Assembly (NCBI GenBank): GCA_040264895.1
Contig: JBDQHL010000009.1
Location: 1 to 43,510, forward strand
Direction of reading: 5' to 3'
From: PGYR01 sp040264895
Lineage (GTDB): Bacteria; Bacteroidota; Ignavibacteria; Kapaibacteriales; UBA2268
DNA: 43,510 nucleotides
This document shows positions 18,025 to 26,045 of the stretch, one piece after another. Each line of letters begins with the position of its first letter. Position 1 is the first letter of the stretch. The notes beneath the pieces were generated by a model. The model saw nothing but the letters and a program-made list of their open reading frames with translations. It did not search any database and had not been told where the DNA came from. The translations under genes were made by a program, and so were the position numbers.

Positions 18025-19119
18025 ATGAAAAGCATCTTTAAAGAATCTACTATCCTCTTAGTTGATGATGTAGCAGAAAATCTCTCACTCCTTGGTTCTA
18101 TTTTTTCCTCCTTAGGTACAAAACTAATTGCTGTACAAGATGGTAGTAATGCTATAGAAATTTCGAAAGAAAAGAAACCTGATTTGATTCTACTAGACAT
18201 TAATATGCCAGGTATGAATGGGTTTGATGTGTGTGTAAAACTGAAAGAATTACCTGAAACTAAAGATATACCAGTAATATTTGTTTCTGCTAAAGTAAGT
18301 AGTGAAGATATATCAAGAGGTTTCGATACAGGTGCCGTTGACTATGTTACAAAACCTTTCAACCACTCTGAGCTAAAAGCAAGAGCTTTTACCCATCTAA
18401 AGCTAGCAAAAATAATAAAGGACAAAGAAAAGCTGCTCAGAGATAAGGATAAATTTATTTCATTGGTTGCGCATGATATAAAAAGTCCCCTCTCCGGTGT
18501 TTTGAGTTTAATGGAAATTCTTTCTAAAGAATATGAATCTTTAGAGGAGCCTGAAAGAAGAGAGATGATAAATGATATATTTATAACATTGGAATCTCAA
18601 TATAAATTTGTTCTTAATTTGTTAGACTGGGGAAGACTGCAACTGGATAGAGTTGAAGTAAATAAAGAAACAATATATCCAGAAATTATTCTTAATGCTG
18701 TGAGCTCTATACATAAACTAAATGCAGAAAAGAAAGGAATAGAGATAATATTATCTATAGAAACAGAGGATGTATTTGATGCTGATCCTGCACAGATGGA
18801 AACTATTTTAACTAACTTAATTTCTAATGCTATTAAATTTACAGAGAGTGGTGGAGAAATTAATATAAAAGTTGAAAAGAAATCTAGTGATTTAATTATC
18901 TCAGTGGCAGATAGTGGGGTAGGTATGAGAGATGAGGATAAAGAAAAATTATTTAAAGATGATACCATACATACAACACCAGGAACTAATGAAGAAGTTG
19001 GAACTGGCCTAGGATTGCTGCTTGTAAGTGAATTAGTTAAAAAGAATGGTGGAAAACTAGACTTCGAATCTGAATATGGCAAAGGAACTACTTTCTATCT
19101 TAGTTTTCCAATAAGTTAA
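18025..19119 (+). CDS. Hybrid receiver-histidine kinase, soluble
   Basis: A 364-residue cytoplasmic signalling protein with a response-regulator receiver domain followed by a kinase core. In the receiver, the acidic pair is in LLVDDV (residues 14-15), the phospho-acceptor is D58 in LLDINMPGMNGFD, and K110 is in YVTKPF. The HisKA motif FISLVAHDIKSPLSGVL carries H150. The ATPase domain has LISNAIKFTESGG (N box), ADSGVGM (G1), and GTGLGLLLVSELVKKNGG (G2). There is no membrane segment or sensory domain, so input must come by phosphotransfer to D58 from another kinase or through binding partners. No output gene is adjacent; the next gene is a membrane protein only 13 bases downstream. The pathway is unknown. 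Confidence 0.92.
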   Translation: MKSIFKESTILLVDDVAENLSLLGSIFSSLGTKLIAVQDGSNAIEISKEKKPDLILLDINMPGMNGFDVCVKLKELPETKDIPVIFVSAKVSSEDISRGFDTGAVDYVTKPFNHSELKARAFTHLKLAKIIKDKEKLLRDKDKFISLVAHDIKSPLSGVLSLMEILSKEYESLEEPERREMINDIFITLESQYKFVLNLLDWGRLQLDRVEVNKETIYPEIILNAVSSIHKLNAEKKGIEIILSIETEDVFDADPAQMETILTNLISNAIKFTESGGEINIKVEKKSSDLIISVADSGVGMRDEDKEKLFKDDTIHTTPGTNEEVGTGLGLLLVSELVKKNGGKLDFESEYGKGTTFYLSFPIS

Positions 19120-19132
19120 TTAATTTTGCAAT

Positions 19133-20125
19133 ATGAATTATAAATATTTCATATTTGCAGTTGTAATAGTAATACTTATGTCTGTGGTTAGGTGGAACAG
19201 ACAAGACCTAATTATTGGTAAATACGTAGGTGCTGATGATAAAAACCTAGGTCAAAAACTAGGTTACGACGTCCAAATGAGTTTAGACTCATATAACTAT
19301 GTGCAATATGTAAATTACTACAATGGCGAAGACGTTGCTGATGAAATAACGAAGCCATATACTTATCGATTTTTTATACCTTTCATCGCTTCTTTACTAC
19401 CCTTCGACTCATTTACCTCTTTAAATTTAATCAACCTTTCCAGTGAGATATTAACTGTACTTTTTCTGATGTATATTTTTGCAGCTATGGGTTTTTCGGA
19501 AAAAATTCAGCTAGCAGGAGCAATATTGTTTGCATTTTCTTTCCCCGTCTTTTATTACGGCGTAGTTGGACTGCTCGATGCACCAGCTATCCTGATTATT
19601 ACAATCGGTATTTATTTAGTATTAAAAAATAAGTACATTTTGCTTTTATTACTACTTGCATTTGGGGCAATGATTAATGAAAAAACAATATTACTTCTTC
19701 CTTTTTTCTTTGCTTTTAAACTGAAAGATAAATCTTTTAAGACTTCTTTAATCCAATCTGCCATAATGGGAATCATTTTTATTACTGTAAACTTAGTAGC
19801 AAGAAAATTAACAATAAATGCAGATAGCCAATTCATATGGACAGTTAGTATGGATTCGCTTATTTACAACTTAGGTCGAATAAGAACTTATATCAGCCTA
19901 ATTCTCACTGGTGGAATACCACTTTTATTACTACTCTTTTCTTTACAAAAATTTGATAAGTATGATAAATTAAATTTTGCCCTTTTTGTAGGTGTAATCA
20001 TGGTTGCGCTCATGATAGTATATTCACTAACAGCAGCTTATACTGATGGTAGATTTATGTGGTACATATACCCATTTGCTTTACCATTATGTGGATATGG
20101 ATTACAGAAAATACTTGATAAATAA
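19133..20125 (+). CDS. Polytopic membrane protein, GT-C glycosyltransferase-like
   Basis: The 330-residue protein has roughly nine or ten membrane segments. Its layout recalls GT-C glycosyltransferases. A first helix is followed by a soluble loop rich in acidic residues (MSLDSYNYVQYVNYYNGED near residues 47-65). That loop ends in KPYTYRFFIPFIASLL, a motif common in bacterial GT-C-like proteins of unknown specificity. Near the middle is a conserved-looking FGAMINEKTILLLPFFF. GT-C enzymes use polyprenyl-phosphate sugars on the outer face of the membrane. Assignment to that fold is inferred from pattern only and no acceptor can be named. It follows the hybrid kinase by 13 bases and is probably in the same transcript. 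Confidence 0.6.
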   Translation: MNYKYFIFAVVIVILMSVVRWNRQDLIIGKYVGADDKNLGQKLGYDVQMSLDSYNYVQYVNYYNGEDVADEITKPYTYRFFIPFIASLLPFDSFTSLNLINLSSEILTVLFLMYIFAAMGFSEKIQLAGAILFAFSFPVFYYGVVGLLDAPAILIITIGIYLVLKNKYILLLLLLAFGAMINEKTILLLPFFFAFKLKDKSFKTSLIQSAIMGIIFITVNLVARKLTINADSQFIWTVSMDSLIYNLGRIRTYISLILTGGIPLLLLLFSLQKFDKYDKLNFALFVGVIMVALMIVYSLTAAYTDGRFMWYIYPFALPLCGYGLQKILDK

Positions 20126-20181
20126 TAGTTCATTGACTTTGACGTTATCTGAAAAAAATAATAACTAATTGAATTAAAATT

Positions 20182-20718
20182 ATGAATATAGTAATACTAT
20201 CATCAAGTATCCGAAAAGGAAGAAAAAGCCATAGAGCAGCTCTTTATTTGAATAACTATATAAACGAGAACACAGATGCAAATGCTGAAATCTTTGACTT
20301 GCTTGAAGCAGATTTCCCTTTATTTCATGAAAGATTACAGTTCTTGGAAAACCCACCTGAAATAGCTGTTAAATATTCAGAAGTAATTGATAATGCAGAT
20401 GCTATTATAGTGGTATCTCCTGAATACAATGGTGGATATCCTGCTTCATTCAAAAATGCATTTGACCTACTCTATTCTCAGTGGTTAGGAAAGCCAATCG
20501 GATTAGTTTCGGCTTCCTCTGGACGTTTTGGTGGTTCGCAAGTAATACAAAAACTACAATTACTATATACAAAGCTTGGTGCTCTGGTAATGGGTCCGGG
20601 AGTTTCTGTAGCTTTTATTGATAAGGTGTTCGATGAGAACGGTGAGATCAACGATGAACAAGTAGAAACAGCTATAGGAAAATATGTGTCCCAAATTATA
20701 GCAAATATAAATTCATAA
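20182..20718 (+). CDS. NADPH-dependent FMN reductase family protein
   Basis: A 178-residue flavodoxin-fold oxidoreductase of the NADPH-dependent FMN reductase group (ArsH/ChrR/YieF-like). It starts with the FMN phosphate loop SSIRKGRKSHRAALYL. VVSPEYNGGYPASFKNAFDLL near residues 77-97 is the family signature binding the isoalloxazine ring, and SSGRFGG near residue 112 completes the flavin site. Members reduce quinones, chromate or azo compounds as well as free flavin, so the physiological substrate is open. It has its own 56-base upstream gap and is followed by the cytochrome-like lipoprotein after 90 bases. Confidence 0.9.
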   Translation: MNIVILSSSIRKGRKSHRAALYLNNYINENTDANAEIFDLLEADFPLFHERLQFLENPPEIAVKYSEVIDNADAIIVVSPEYNGGYPASFKNAFDLLYSQWLGKPIGLVSASSGRFGGSQVIQKLQLLYTKLGALVMGPGVSVAFIDKVFDENGEINDEQVETAIGKYVSQIIANINS

Positions 20719-20808
20719 ATCACCAATTGGTTACATAATGTATATTAAGTGTGATTAAACTACAGAATAAATATTTTGTAGTATTGCTTATTCAAATAAA
20801 TTAGAATT

Positions 20809-21297
20809 ATGTATAACGTATTGACTTTTGCTCTTCTTACTGTGCTCGCTTCGTGTAGCTCGAAAGAGGATTTGAAAAAAGAAATAAATCATCTCAGTAG
20901 TAAAGTTGAATCAATGGAAAAATCATTGGAAAAAAGCTACACCCCTGGTCTTGGTATGTTGATGAATGCTGTACAAGCACACCACTTGAAATTATGGAAA
21001 GCAGGAGCTAACTCCAACTGGGAATTAGCTGGCTTTGAAATACATGAGTTAGAAGAACGATTTGAGGATATAGAGAAATTCCACTCTGAGCATAAAGAGA
21101 CAAAACAACTTAGCATTATTTACCCTTCAATAGAGTCCATAGAAAAAGCAGTTAGTAACCAAAACAGACAAGAGTTTGTTGTTTCTTATGAGAATTTAAC
21201 TGCCACCTGTAATTCATGCCATCAAGTTAATGACCATCCTTTTATTAAGATAAAAACCCCATTCGATGGAATTGGAAACCAAGATTTCACTAAATAA
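20809..21297 (+). CDS. Lipoprotein with one CXXCH haem-binding motif
   Basis: The 162-residue product has a lipoprotein signal (MYNVLTFALLTVLASC, lipid-bearing Cys at residue 16) and a short coiled-coil-like stretch (KEEINHLSSKVESMEKSLEKS region). A helical domain follows with AHHLKLWKAGANSNWELAGFE. Near the C-terminus lies CNSCH (in TATCNSCHQVNDHPF), a standard c-type haem attachment site. The helical form with a C-terminal CXXCH recalls cytochrome c'-type four-helix proteins, though this is only a pattern match. It would sit in the periplasm. It lies just upstream of ccoS and the broken ccoN, which suggests a past or present role in respiratory electron transfer. Between it and ccoS are 236 bases with no gene. 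Confidence 0.7.
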   Translation: MYNVLTFALLTVLASCSSKEDLKKEINHLSSKVESMEKSLEKSYTPGLGMLMNAVQAHHLKLWKAGANSNWELAGFEIHELEERFEDIEKFHSEHKETKQLSIIYPSIESIEKAVSNQNRQEFVVSYENLTATCNSCHQVNDHPFIKIKTPFDGIGNQDFTK

Positions 21298-21533
21298 ATT
21301 AATAAAATAGAAAATTATTTAAATTATTTTTTATAGTCTATAATTTAAGTGAATTGAACACCACCACCATAACTGACGTAAAATAAATAATTGTGGAAAT
21401 AGGACTTAAACTGTCTTTATTGATAGAGATAAATAAGCTTTATTTTTATTTAGGACAAAAGACTCTTCATTATTGGAAATGTATTTTATTATTATTAAGG
21501 TAGTACTGATAATAATAAATAGCAATTAAAATT

Positions 21534-21698
21534 ATGTTAGCATTAGTAGCATTAATCATCATTAGTCTTTGTATAGCAGTATTCTTTTTAGTGCTATTCA
21601 TTAGGGCTGTGAAAAAAGATCAATTCAAAGATACTTACACTCCATCTGTGAGAATGCTTTTCGACGATACTGAAATAAAAAATAATTCAAATTCTTAA
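21534..21698 (+). CDS. ccoS: cbb3-type cytochrome oxidase assembly protein
   Basis: A 54-residue protein with one N-terminal membrane helix (MLALVALIIISLCIAVFFLV) followed by RAVKKDQFKDTYTPSVRMLF and DD, the highly characteristic CcoS/FixS tail (QF/YDD-TPS-RML-DD). CcoS is needed for insertion of haem and copper into cbb3 oxidase. In Bacteroidota it normally lies between ccoI and ccoN. Here it is directly before ccoN, with a 12-base gap, while ccoI is a pseudogene 18 kb away. The frame itself is intact. With ccoN cut short it probably has nothing to assemble unless another copy of the oxidase exists elsewhere. Confidence 0.9.
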   Translation: MLALVALIIISLCIAVFFLVLFIRAVKKDQFKDTYTPSVRMLFDDTEIKNNSNS

Positions 21699-21710
21699 GA
21701 GGTTTCGTTT

Positions 21711-22412
21711 ATGAGTACAAATGAAAGTAGGATAGAGTCCTTTATTTATGACAATGTCATAGTAAAGAAATTTATGATAGCCACTATGATATGGGGTATA
21801 GTTGGTATGTTGGTAGGTGTACTTATAGCTATACAGCTATATATACCTGAATTTTATCAAAGCATGGGTATTAATTTAGAATACTTGACTTTTGGTAGAC
21901 TTAGACCCCTCCATACGAATGCAGTAATATTTGCTTTCGTAGGTAATGCAATCTTTATGGGTGTCTATTACTCGCTTCCAAGACTAACAAAAGCCTCCAT
22001 GTGGAGTCCATTGTTGAGTAATGTACATTTTTGGGGTTGGCAGTTAATTATACTATCAGCAGCAATTACTCTTCCATTAGGTATTACAACTGGTAAAGAG
22101 TACGCTGAACTAGAGTGGCCAATTGATATTATGATTGCTCTCGTATGGGTAGCTTTTGGTATTAATATGATTATGACTCTTGTTAAGAGGCGTGAAAAAC
22201 ATATGTATGTAGCTATTTGGTTCTATTTAGGATCATGGGTTACAGTAACATTACTTCACGTGGTTAATTCATTAGAGATACCTGTTGCATTAATGAAGAG
22301 TTATCCTGTTTTTGCAGGTGTTCAAGATGCGTTAGTGCAATGGTGGTATGGTCATAATGCAGTAGCATTCTTCCTTACTTCTCCTTATGTAATTAGTCTA
22401 CAATTATATTAA
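21711..22412 (+). pseudogene. ccoN: 3'-truncated cbb3 cytochrome c oxidase subunit I
   Basis: The 233 residues match the N-terminal half of CcoN, the catalytic subunit, which is normally about 450-480 residues or more. Present are RLRPLHTNAVIFAF with low-spin haem ligand H68, six or so membrane helices, and VQWWYGHNAVAFFLTSP with CuB ligand H215. Immediately after TSP the sequence becomes YVISLQLY and stops. Missing are the helix with the paired CuB histidines and catalytic Tyr, and the helix with the high-spin haem b3 ligand, so oxygen cannot be reduced. The last codons form the left arm of a terminator hairpin, and a convergent regulator gene begins at once. This indicates that the 3' half was deleted and not merely stopped. 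The remaining part is unmutated. Confidence 0.88.
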
Positions 22413-22435
22413 TATAGATTGTAGGCTAATTTTTT
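22391..22435 (+). terminator. Rho-independent terminator overlapping the ccoN end
   Basis: A 14-bp stem (22391-22404 with 22418-22431, one T-G wobble, 13-base loop) is followed by a T-run. Its left arm codes the last ccoN residues and its right arm contains the stop of the convergent dtxR-type gene at 22426. Confidence 0.85.
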
Positions 22436-23094
22436 AATGACTCCACAAACACATTTTCGCAAAACTTCGCGGAAACAGATAGGTCTTGATCATTAAATTT
22501 AATTAGTATTGAGCCATCGAAATCACGCTTTTCAACTATTAGAATTTCACTACTTAGTTCCAATCCGATTTTAGTAACATATTTTAGAAACTCAATTGAG
22601 CTATCTTTTACAGCAACTAACCTACATTTTTGACCTACTTCTATTTCTGCTAGTGTTGTTTTTAGTTTAATATTATAGTCACCATCACTATTTGGAATGG
22701 TCGCACCATGAGGATCTGTTTCGGGGTATCCAAGGAATCTGTCTAGCTCTGAAATTAATTTTTCAGATTTTATATGCTCTAATTGTTCTGCTACCACATG
22801 GACTTCATCCCAAGTGAAATTCATATACTTATATAGGAATGTCTCCCACAAGCGATGCTTTCTGATTAAGCCGACTGCTAATGATTGACCTTGTGGTGTA
22901 AGATCTATTTTACCATATTTTTTATATGAAACTAAATCTTTGGTCTTTAGCTTTTTCAGCATACCATTTACAGAAGCAGGAGAAAAGCCAAGCTTTTCAG
23001 CTAATTGGTTAGTTCCAACTTTATCATCCTTCGACTCTACAGTTAATTTAAATAATGCCTTTAGATAATCTTCTTCATTTTTAGTTAGTTTCAT
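22426..23094 (-). CDS. DtxR/MntR family metal-dependent transcriptional regulator
   Basis: A 222-residue iron- or manganese-responsive repressor. It starts MKLTKNEEDYLKALFKL, with a winged helix-turn-helix over residues 20-60 (TNQLAEKLGFSPASVNGMLKKL). The metal-binding/dimer domain has HRLWETFLY, EVHVVAEQLEHIKS with Glu and His ligands, and GYPETDPHGATIP. The C-terminal third looks like the FeoA/SH3-like domain. The set is typical of full-length DtxR, not the short MntR. It probably senses Fe(II) or Mn(II) and controls metal uptake. No feoB or mntH is adjacent, and the NRAMP-like gene lies 10 kb away. It is transcribed towards the truncated ccoN and the two genes share a hairpin at their ends. 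Confidence 0.92.
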   Translation of the reverse strand: MKLTKNEEDYLKALFKLTVESKDDKVGTNQLAEKLGFSPASVNGMLKKLKTKDLVSYKKYGKIDLTPQGQSLAVGLIRKHRLWETFLYKYMNFTWDEVHVVAEQLEHIKSEKLISELDRFLGYPETDPHGATIPNSDGDYNIKLKTTLAEIEVGQKCRLVAVKDSSIEFLKYVTKIGLELSSEILIVEKRDFDGSILIKFNDQDLSVSAKFCENVFVESLKN

Positions 23095-23238
23095 ATAAGT
23101 GCTTCTGTGTTTGTCTTAATAGTATTCAAAATTAAAATAAATGCAATTCTATTAAAAATAAATTTGGTAATTATTGAAAGAATTATGAGTTTTGAGTCTA
23201 TCTTTTTTGCAAAAAGTAGAAAACATTGAAATACACCT

Positions 23239-23313
23239 CGGGGTGTGGCGCAGTCCGGTTAGCGCACTTGGTTTGGGACCAAGGGGCCGCAGGTTCAAAT
23301 CCTGCCACCCCGA
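23239..23313 (+). tRNA. tRNA-Pro (anticodon TGG)
   Basis: The cloverleaf is complete: acceptor CGGGGTG/CACCCCG, anticodon stem CTTGG/CCAAG with loop TTTGGGA (anticodon TGG at 23274-23276), and T arm with GGTTCAAAT. The discriminator base is A. The 3' CCA is not encoded. It reads UGG and so can serve all or most proline codons. Confidence 0.97.
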
Positions 23314-23319
23314 CTGAAG

Positions 23320-23351
23320 AAAAGCTCATGCAGAAATGTATGAGCTTTTTT
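23320..23351 (+). terminator. Rho-independent terminator of tRNA-Pro
   Basis: A 10-bp perfect stem (aaaagctcat at 23320-23329 with atgagctttt at 23340-23349) ends in a T-run, seven bases after the tRNA. Confidence 0.9.
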
Positions 23352-23410
23352 AGTTTTTTGTAAACGGGTGAAAAATTTCAACTCTATAAATCTTTCTAAG
23401 TGTTACAGTA

Positions 23411-23447
23411 AAATAAAAAACCTGCTCCCCCCATAAGGAGAAGCAGG
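23411..23447 (-). terminator. Terminator of the second sigma/anti-sigma operon
   Basis: On the minus strand a hairpin with arms at 23442-23447 and 23421-23426 (agcagg/cctgct, extended by C-rich and G-rich inner bases) is followed by TTTTTTATTTT. It lies about 30 bases after the sorting-domain stop at 23478, which shows that the original gene end was there and not at the premature stop. Confidence 0.8.
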
Positions 23448-23477
23448 CCATTTGGGCTTAATCAAATGAGTGAGGGG

Positions 23478-25370
23478 TTATTCTATTATTATTCTCTGTA
23501 GTGCTTGCTCGCCAATGTCAGATTTGACTACCACATAGTACAAGCCAGGGTTAATACCATTTAGGTCAATTGGTTTTACTAATTGCCCTTTAGTATATTG
23601 AGTAGGGTTGCCAATACGCTTAATCAATTGGCCAGATAGATTATACACTGCCATTTATAAACTTCTGTCTTCCTTTAACGATAGCTCAACTGATGATTGG
23701 TCAACTGCTGGGTTCGGGTATAGCTTCATACCTTGTATTGCTCCAGAGCAACCACTCCATACATCCATAACAGCATCGTCTTTCTTCACTGGTTCGTTGT
23801 TGCAGTGTTCTACTTGGTCATCAGCAGCATTCAGCTCAGGATTTATTTTTTGTATCAACCTGCTTGGTAGTTTTTCTAAGAACTCATCAGTTGCTTCGTA
23901 CCATACTATGAAGTCAGTTTTGTCGCCATCTAAACTCACCTCTATTGGTATCAGCTTGTTTGTGTCATGCTTGATTAAAGAGAATGACATATTGGATAAT
24001 CCTTCGAACATTTTGGATAATTCTTCTAGTTTATTTAGATTTTTCAATTCACTAAGTATAGACAAGTCAGTCACTGAGCTATTTAAAATCTTAGAGTTAA
24101 CATTTACTGATTTTAGTTCTTTTATATCAACATCATCTCCTGACCTTTGTAGCAAATCACGAACATAAACATCGTCGTCGAGATTGCTTTCTTTTATACT
24201 TTTAATCTTTATCTTCTTCCCTTTACCAAGGCTCTTTATAGGCATGTGGATGGTTCTGCCTTTGCCATTACTTGATTGAACATCAGAATCAACTTCAACT
24301 AACTCTATTACATCACCATCAAGTGAGTCTAATGAAGTAATCATTATTTTTTCTATATCTTCATCACTTAGGTCTTCAGATTCTAGATTTACTTTTCTAT
24401 CTATATAACTTTGCCTAATATTTTTTAAACTGTCATCCAATTTAATAGTCACATCCTCATTAGCCATTTTTACTGTAAGGTATTGAATCTCTTTAACTCT
24501 GTTAAAAATAGCTGCTGAATCTTTATGCCCAATTAGCTTTTCGCTATATTCATCTAAAGTCATTTGACCAACTTTAAATAAGGGAATGTCATCATTCACT
24601 TCGAAGTCAACTTCAGACTTGAACTCAGAGGTCATTCGTAATGATTGGTTGTCCCCATTTTTCTCTCGATCTACTATTGCTTCAATCCCGTCACTTTTGA
24701 TAAGGGTTAGAGTCTTAAAGCCACATGCTGTAGTAACCATTGCAGGTGTGGGGAAAGCAATTTCATCCGAAGTGGATGGATTTCGTTCTTTGTTATTATC
24801 TTTATCTATAGTGAAAGTGTATTTATCAAAGGCACTTACTTTGAAATTACCCTTGTTAACTGTAATGCCTAAGTTCTTCAGCTCATCAATTTTTAGATTT
24901 AATGTATTGACTGCTTTAATATCTACTTCATCATTTGTCCATATGTTATCTTTAGTGTCAAGTTTTATTTTTTTTACTTTTGTTTTTTTAGTGATATTCT
25001 CATCCACTGGTCTAGGAGGGTTTTTCTTTAGAAATTCTTTCTCTTTCTTATGATCGTGAGTTTTTGGCACATTATCATCGACAGGGATAATGCCATCTTC
25101 ACCGTTGTCAGCCATGATTTCAATCTTATTTTTCGAATCAACTATATTTTCATTTGTTGATTCAGTAAACTGAGTGAGCATAAGCACCCCAACAATTGCT
25201 GCCGAAGTTATTAAAGTTGTTATTATAGGATACGTCCGTATTTTGTTAAACAAATTAGTTGTAATGCCCACATCACTCAATTTGCCCGCAAGAATTTTTC
25301 GTGTGTCTTCCTGACTTATGTCTGGCTCCACTTTCCTTACTTTATCAAAATATTTATCCAAATTATTCAT
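23478..25370 (-). pseudogene. Putative anti-sigma partner ending in a T9SS type A sorting domain, interrupted by TAA
   Basis: The frame is 630 codons long with one internal TAA at 23655-23657 (codon 572). Residues 1-46 are cytoplasmic (MNNLDKYFDKVRKVEPDISQ). Residues 47-67 form a membrane helix (YPIITTLITSAAIVGVLML). Beyond lie about 480 residues with no recognisable domain, rich in Asp/Lys/Ser. The last 80 residues form a T9SS type A sorting domain: MKLYPNPAVDQSSVEL, then after the stop VYNLSGQLIKRIG and GLYYVVVKS up to IIIE. The sequence after TAA is in the same frame and fully typical, so this is a nonsense codon. An ATG follows TAA directly, but restart would give only the sorting domain without a signal. 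The start lies 46 bases after an ECF sigma gene, so it is probably that factor's membrane partner. An inner membrane anchor plus a T9SS signal is unusual. Confidence 0.8.
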
Positions 25371-25416
25371 TTTGAGACCTTCTCACCGAAAGTTTTTACG
25401 TTATTGCTTTCATTTG

Positions 25417-25914
25417 TTATAGTTTTTTTTCTACTAGTATGTTAGTTAGTTTTTCTCTGCCACGTTTGAGTTGCGACTTTACCGCTGACTCAGTAGCGCC
25501 TTGCATTTCTGCAATTTCTGCTATCTTGAACCCCGAGATTTCAAATAAAATTATAGCTTCCTTTTGCTTGTCGGGTAGCTTGCCCAACGCTCAGTATAGT
25601 TGTTCAACATCGGCGTCCAAATCCCCTCTGTTTTCAGTAGTCAGATGAAAATCATCTATACTGTCACTATATTCCATTCTACTATCTTTTGCCTTCCTGG
25701 CATTATTAGTTCTGGTTGCAATAGTAAATAAATAACTTTTGAAGGCGGTATGTTTTTTTACTTTGTCAAAGCCTTGGTAGGCAGCTAATATAGTTTCGCT
25801 TACCAAATCATTACTCGCAAATCGACTTCCAGTAATAGCCATACAGAAGCGCGACAAATCAGCTCGTACTGGTTCGAATAGTTTCAAAAATTGTTTCTGT
25901 TTTCTTCTGCTCAT
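25417..25914 (-). pseudogene. ECF sigma factor (second locus) interrupted by in-frame TGA
   Basis: The frame from ATG 25914 to TAA at 25417-25419 encodes 165 residues of a normal ECF factor, except for TGA at 25591-25593 (codon 108). The sigma-2 part is LFEPVRADLSRFCMAITGS, DLVSETILAAYQGF and FKSYLFTIATRTNNARK. The TGA falls between VEQLY and ALGKLPDKQKEAIILFEISG, just before the sigma-4 region, whose helix-turn-helix follows intact (FKIAEIAEMQGATESAVKSQ). The missing residue is probably Arg or Gln as in relatives, so a single base change is enough. Without sigma-4 the product could not read a -35 element. A TTG two codons after the stop might allow a separate sigma-4 peptide, but this is only a possibility. 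The membrane partner follows directly. Confidence 0.88.
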
Positions 25915-25980
25915 CTTATTGCTATTTATTCGCTACATAATATAAGTGGGTTGAAATTACAAAAAGTTGCATACGACATA

Positions 25981-26014
25981 AAAAAACCCAACTATTTTAT
26001 AATTTTAGTTGGGT
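25981..26014 (-). terminator. Terminator after the small membrane protein gene
   Basis: On the minus strand tightly paired arms at 26006-26014 and 25986-25994 (acccaacta/tagttgggt, 9 bp) are followed by TTTTTT. It lies 32 bases after the stop at 26046 and separates that gene from the sigma locus. Confidence 0.88.
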
Positions 26015-26045
26015 CTTTACAATTCTTTTAATCAAATTTAGTTTT

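Noticed and set aside
18597..19082. 161-codon minus-strand frame inside the receiver-kinase gene
   Set aside because: It mirrors the kinase domain, which has all catalytic motifs in the other strand; the antisense product is Ser/Ile-rich without recognisable domains.
21420..21433. FNR-like box (TTGATAGAGATAAA) upstream of ccoS
   Set aside because: One half matches TTGAT but the other is imperfect, and such AT-rich matches are frequent in this sequence. Regulation by oxygen would make sense, but support is too weak for a feature.
24586..25053. Long plus-strand frame inside the sorting-domain gene
   Set aside because: It is antisense to a clearly coding frame, is Ser/Phe-rich as expected from reading Asp/Glu/Lys codons backwards, and has no ribosome site.
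25591..25593. TGA in the ECF gene as selenocysteine or a reassigned codon
   Set aside because: Other interrupted genes have TAA and TAG, many intact genes end in TGA, no selenocysteine-type element is seen, and relatives have no Cys at this place.
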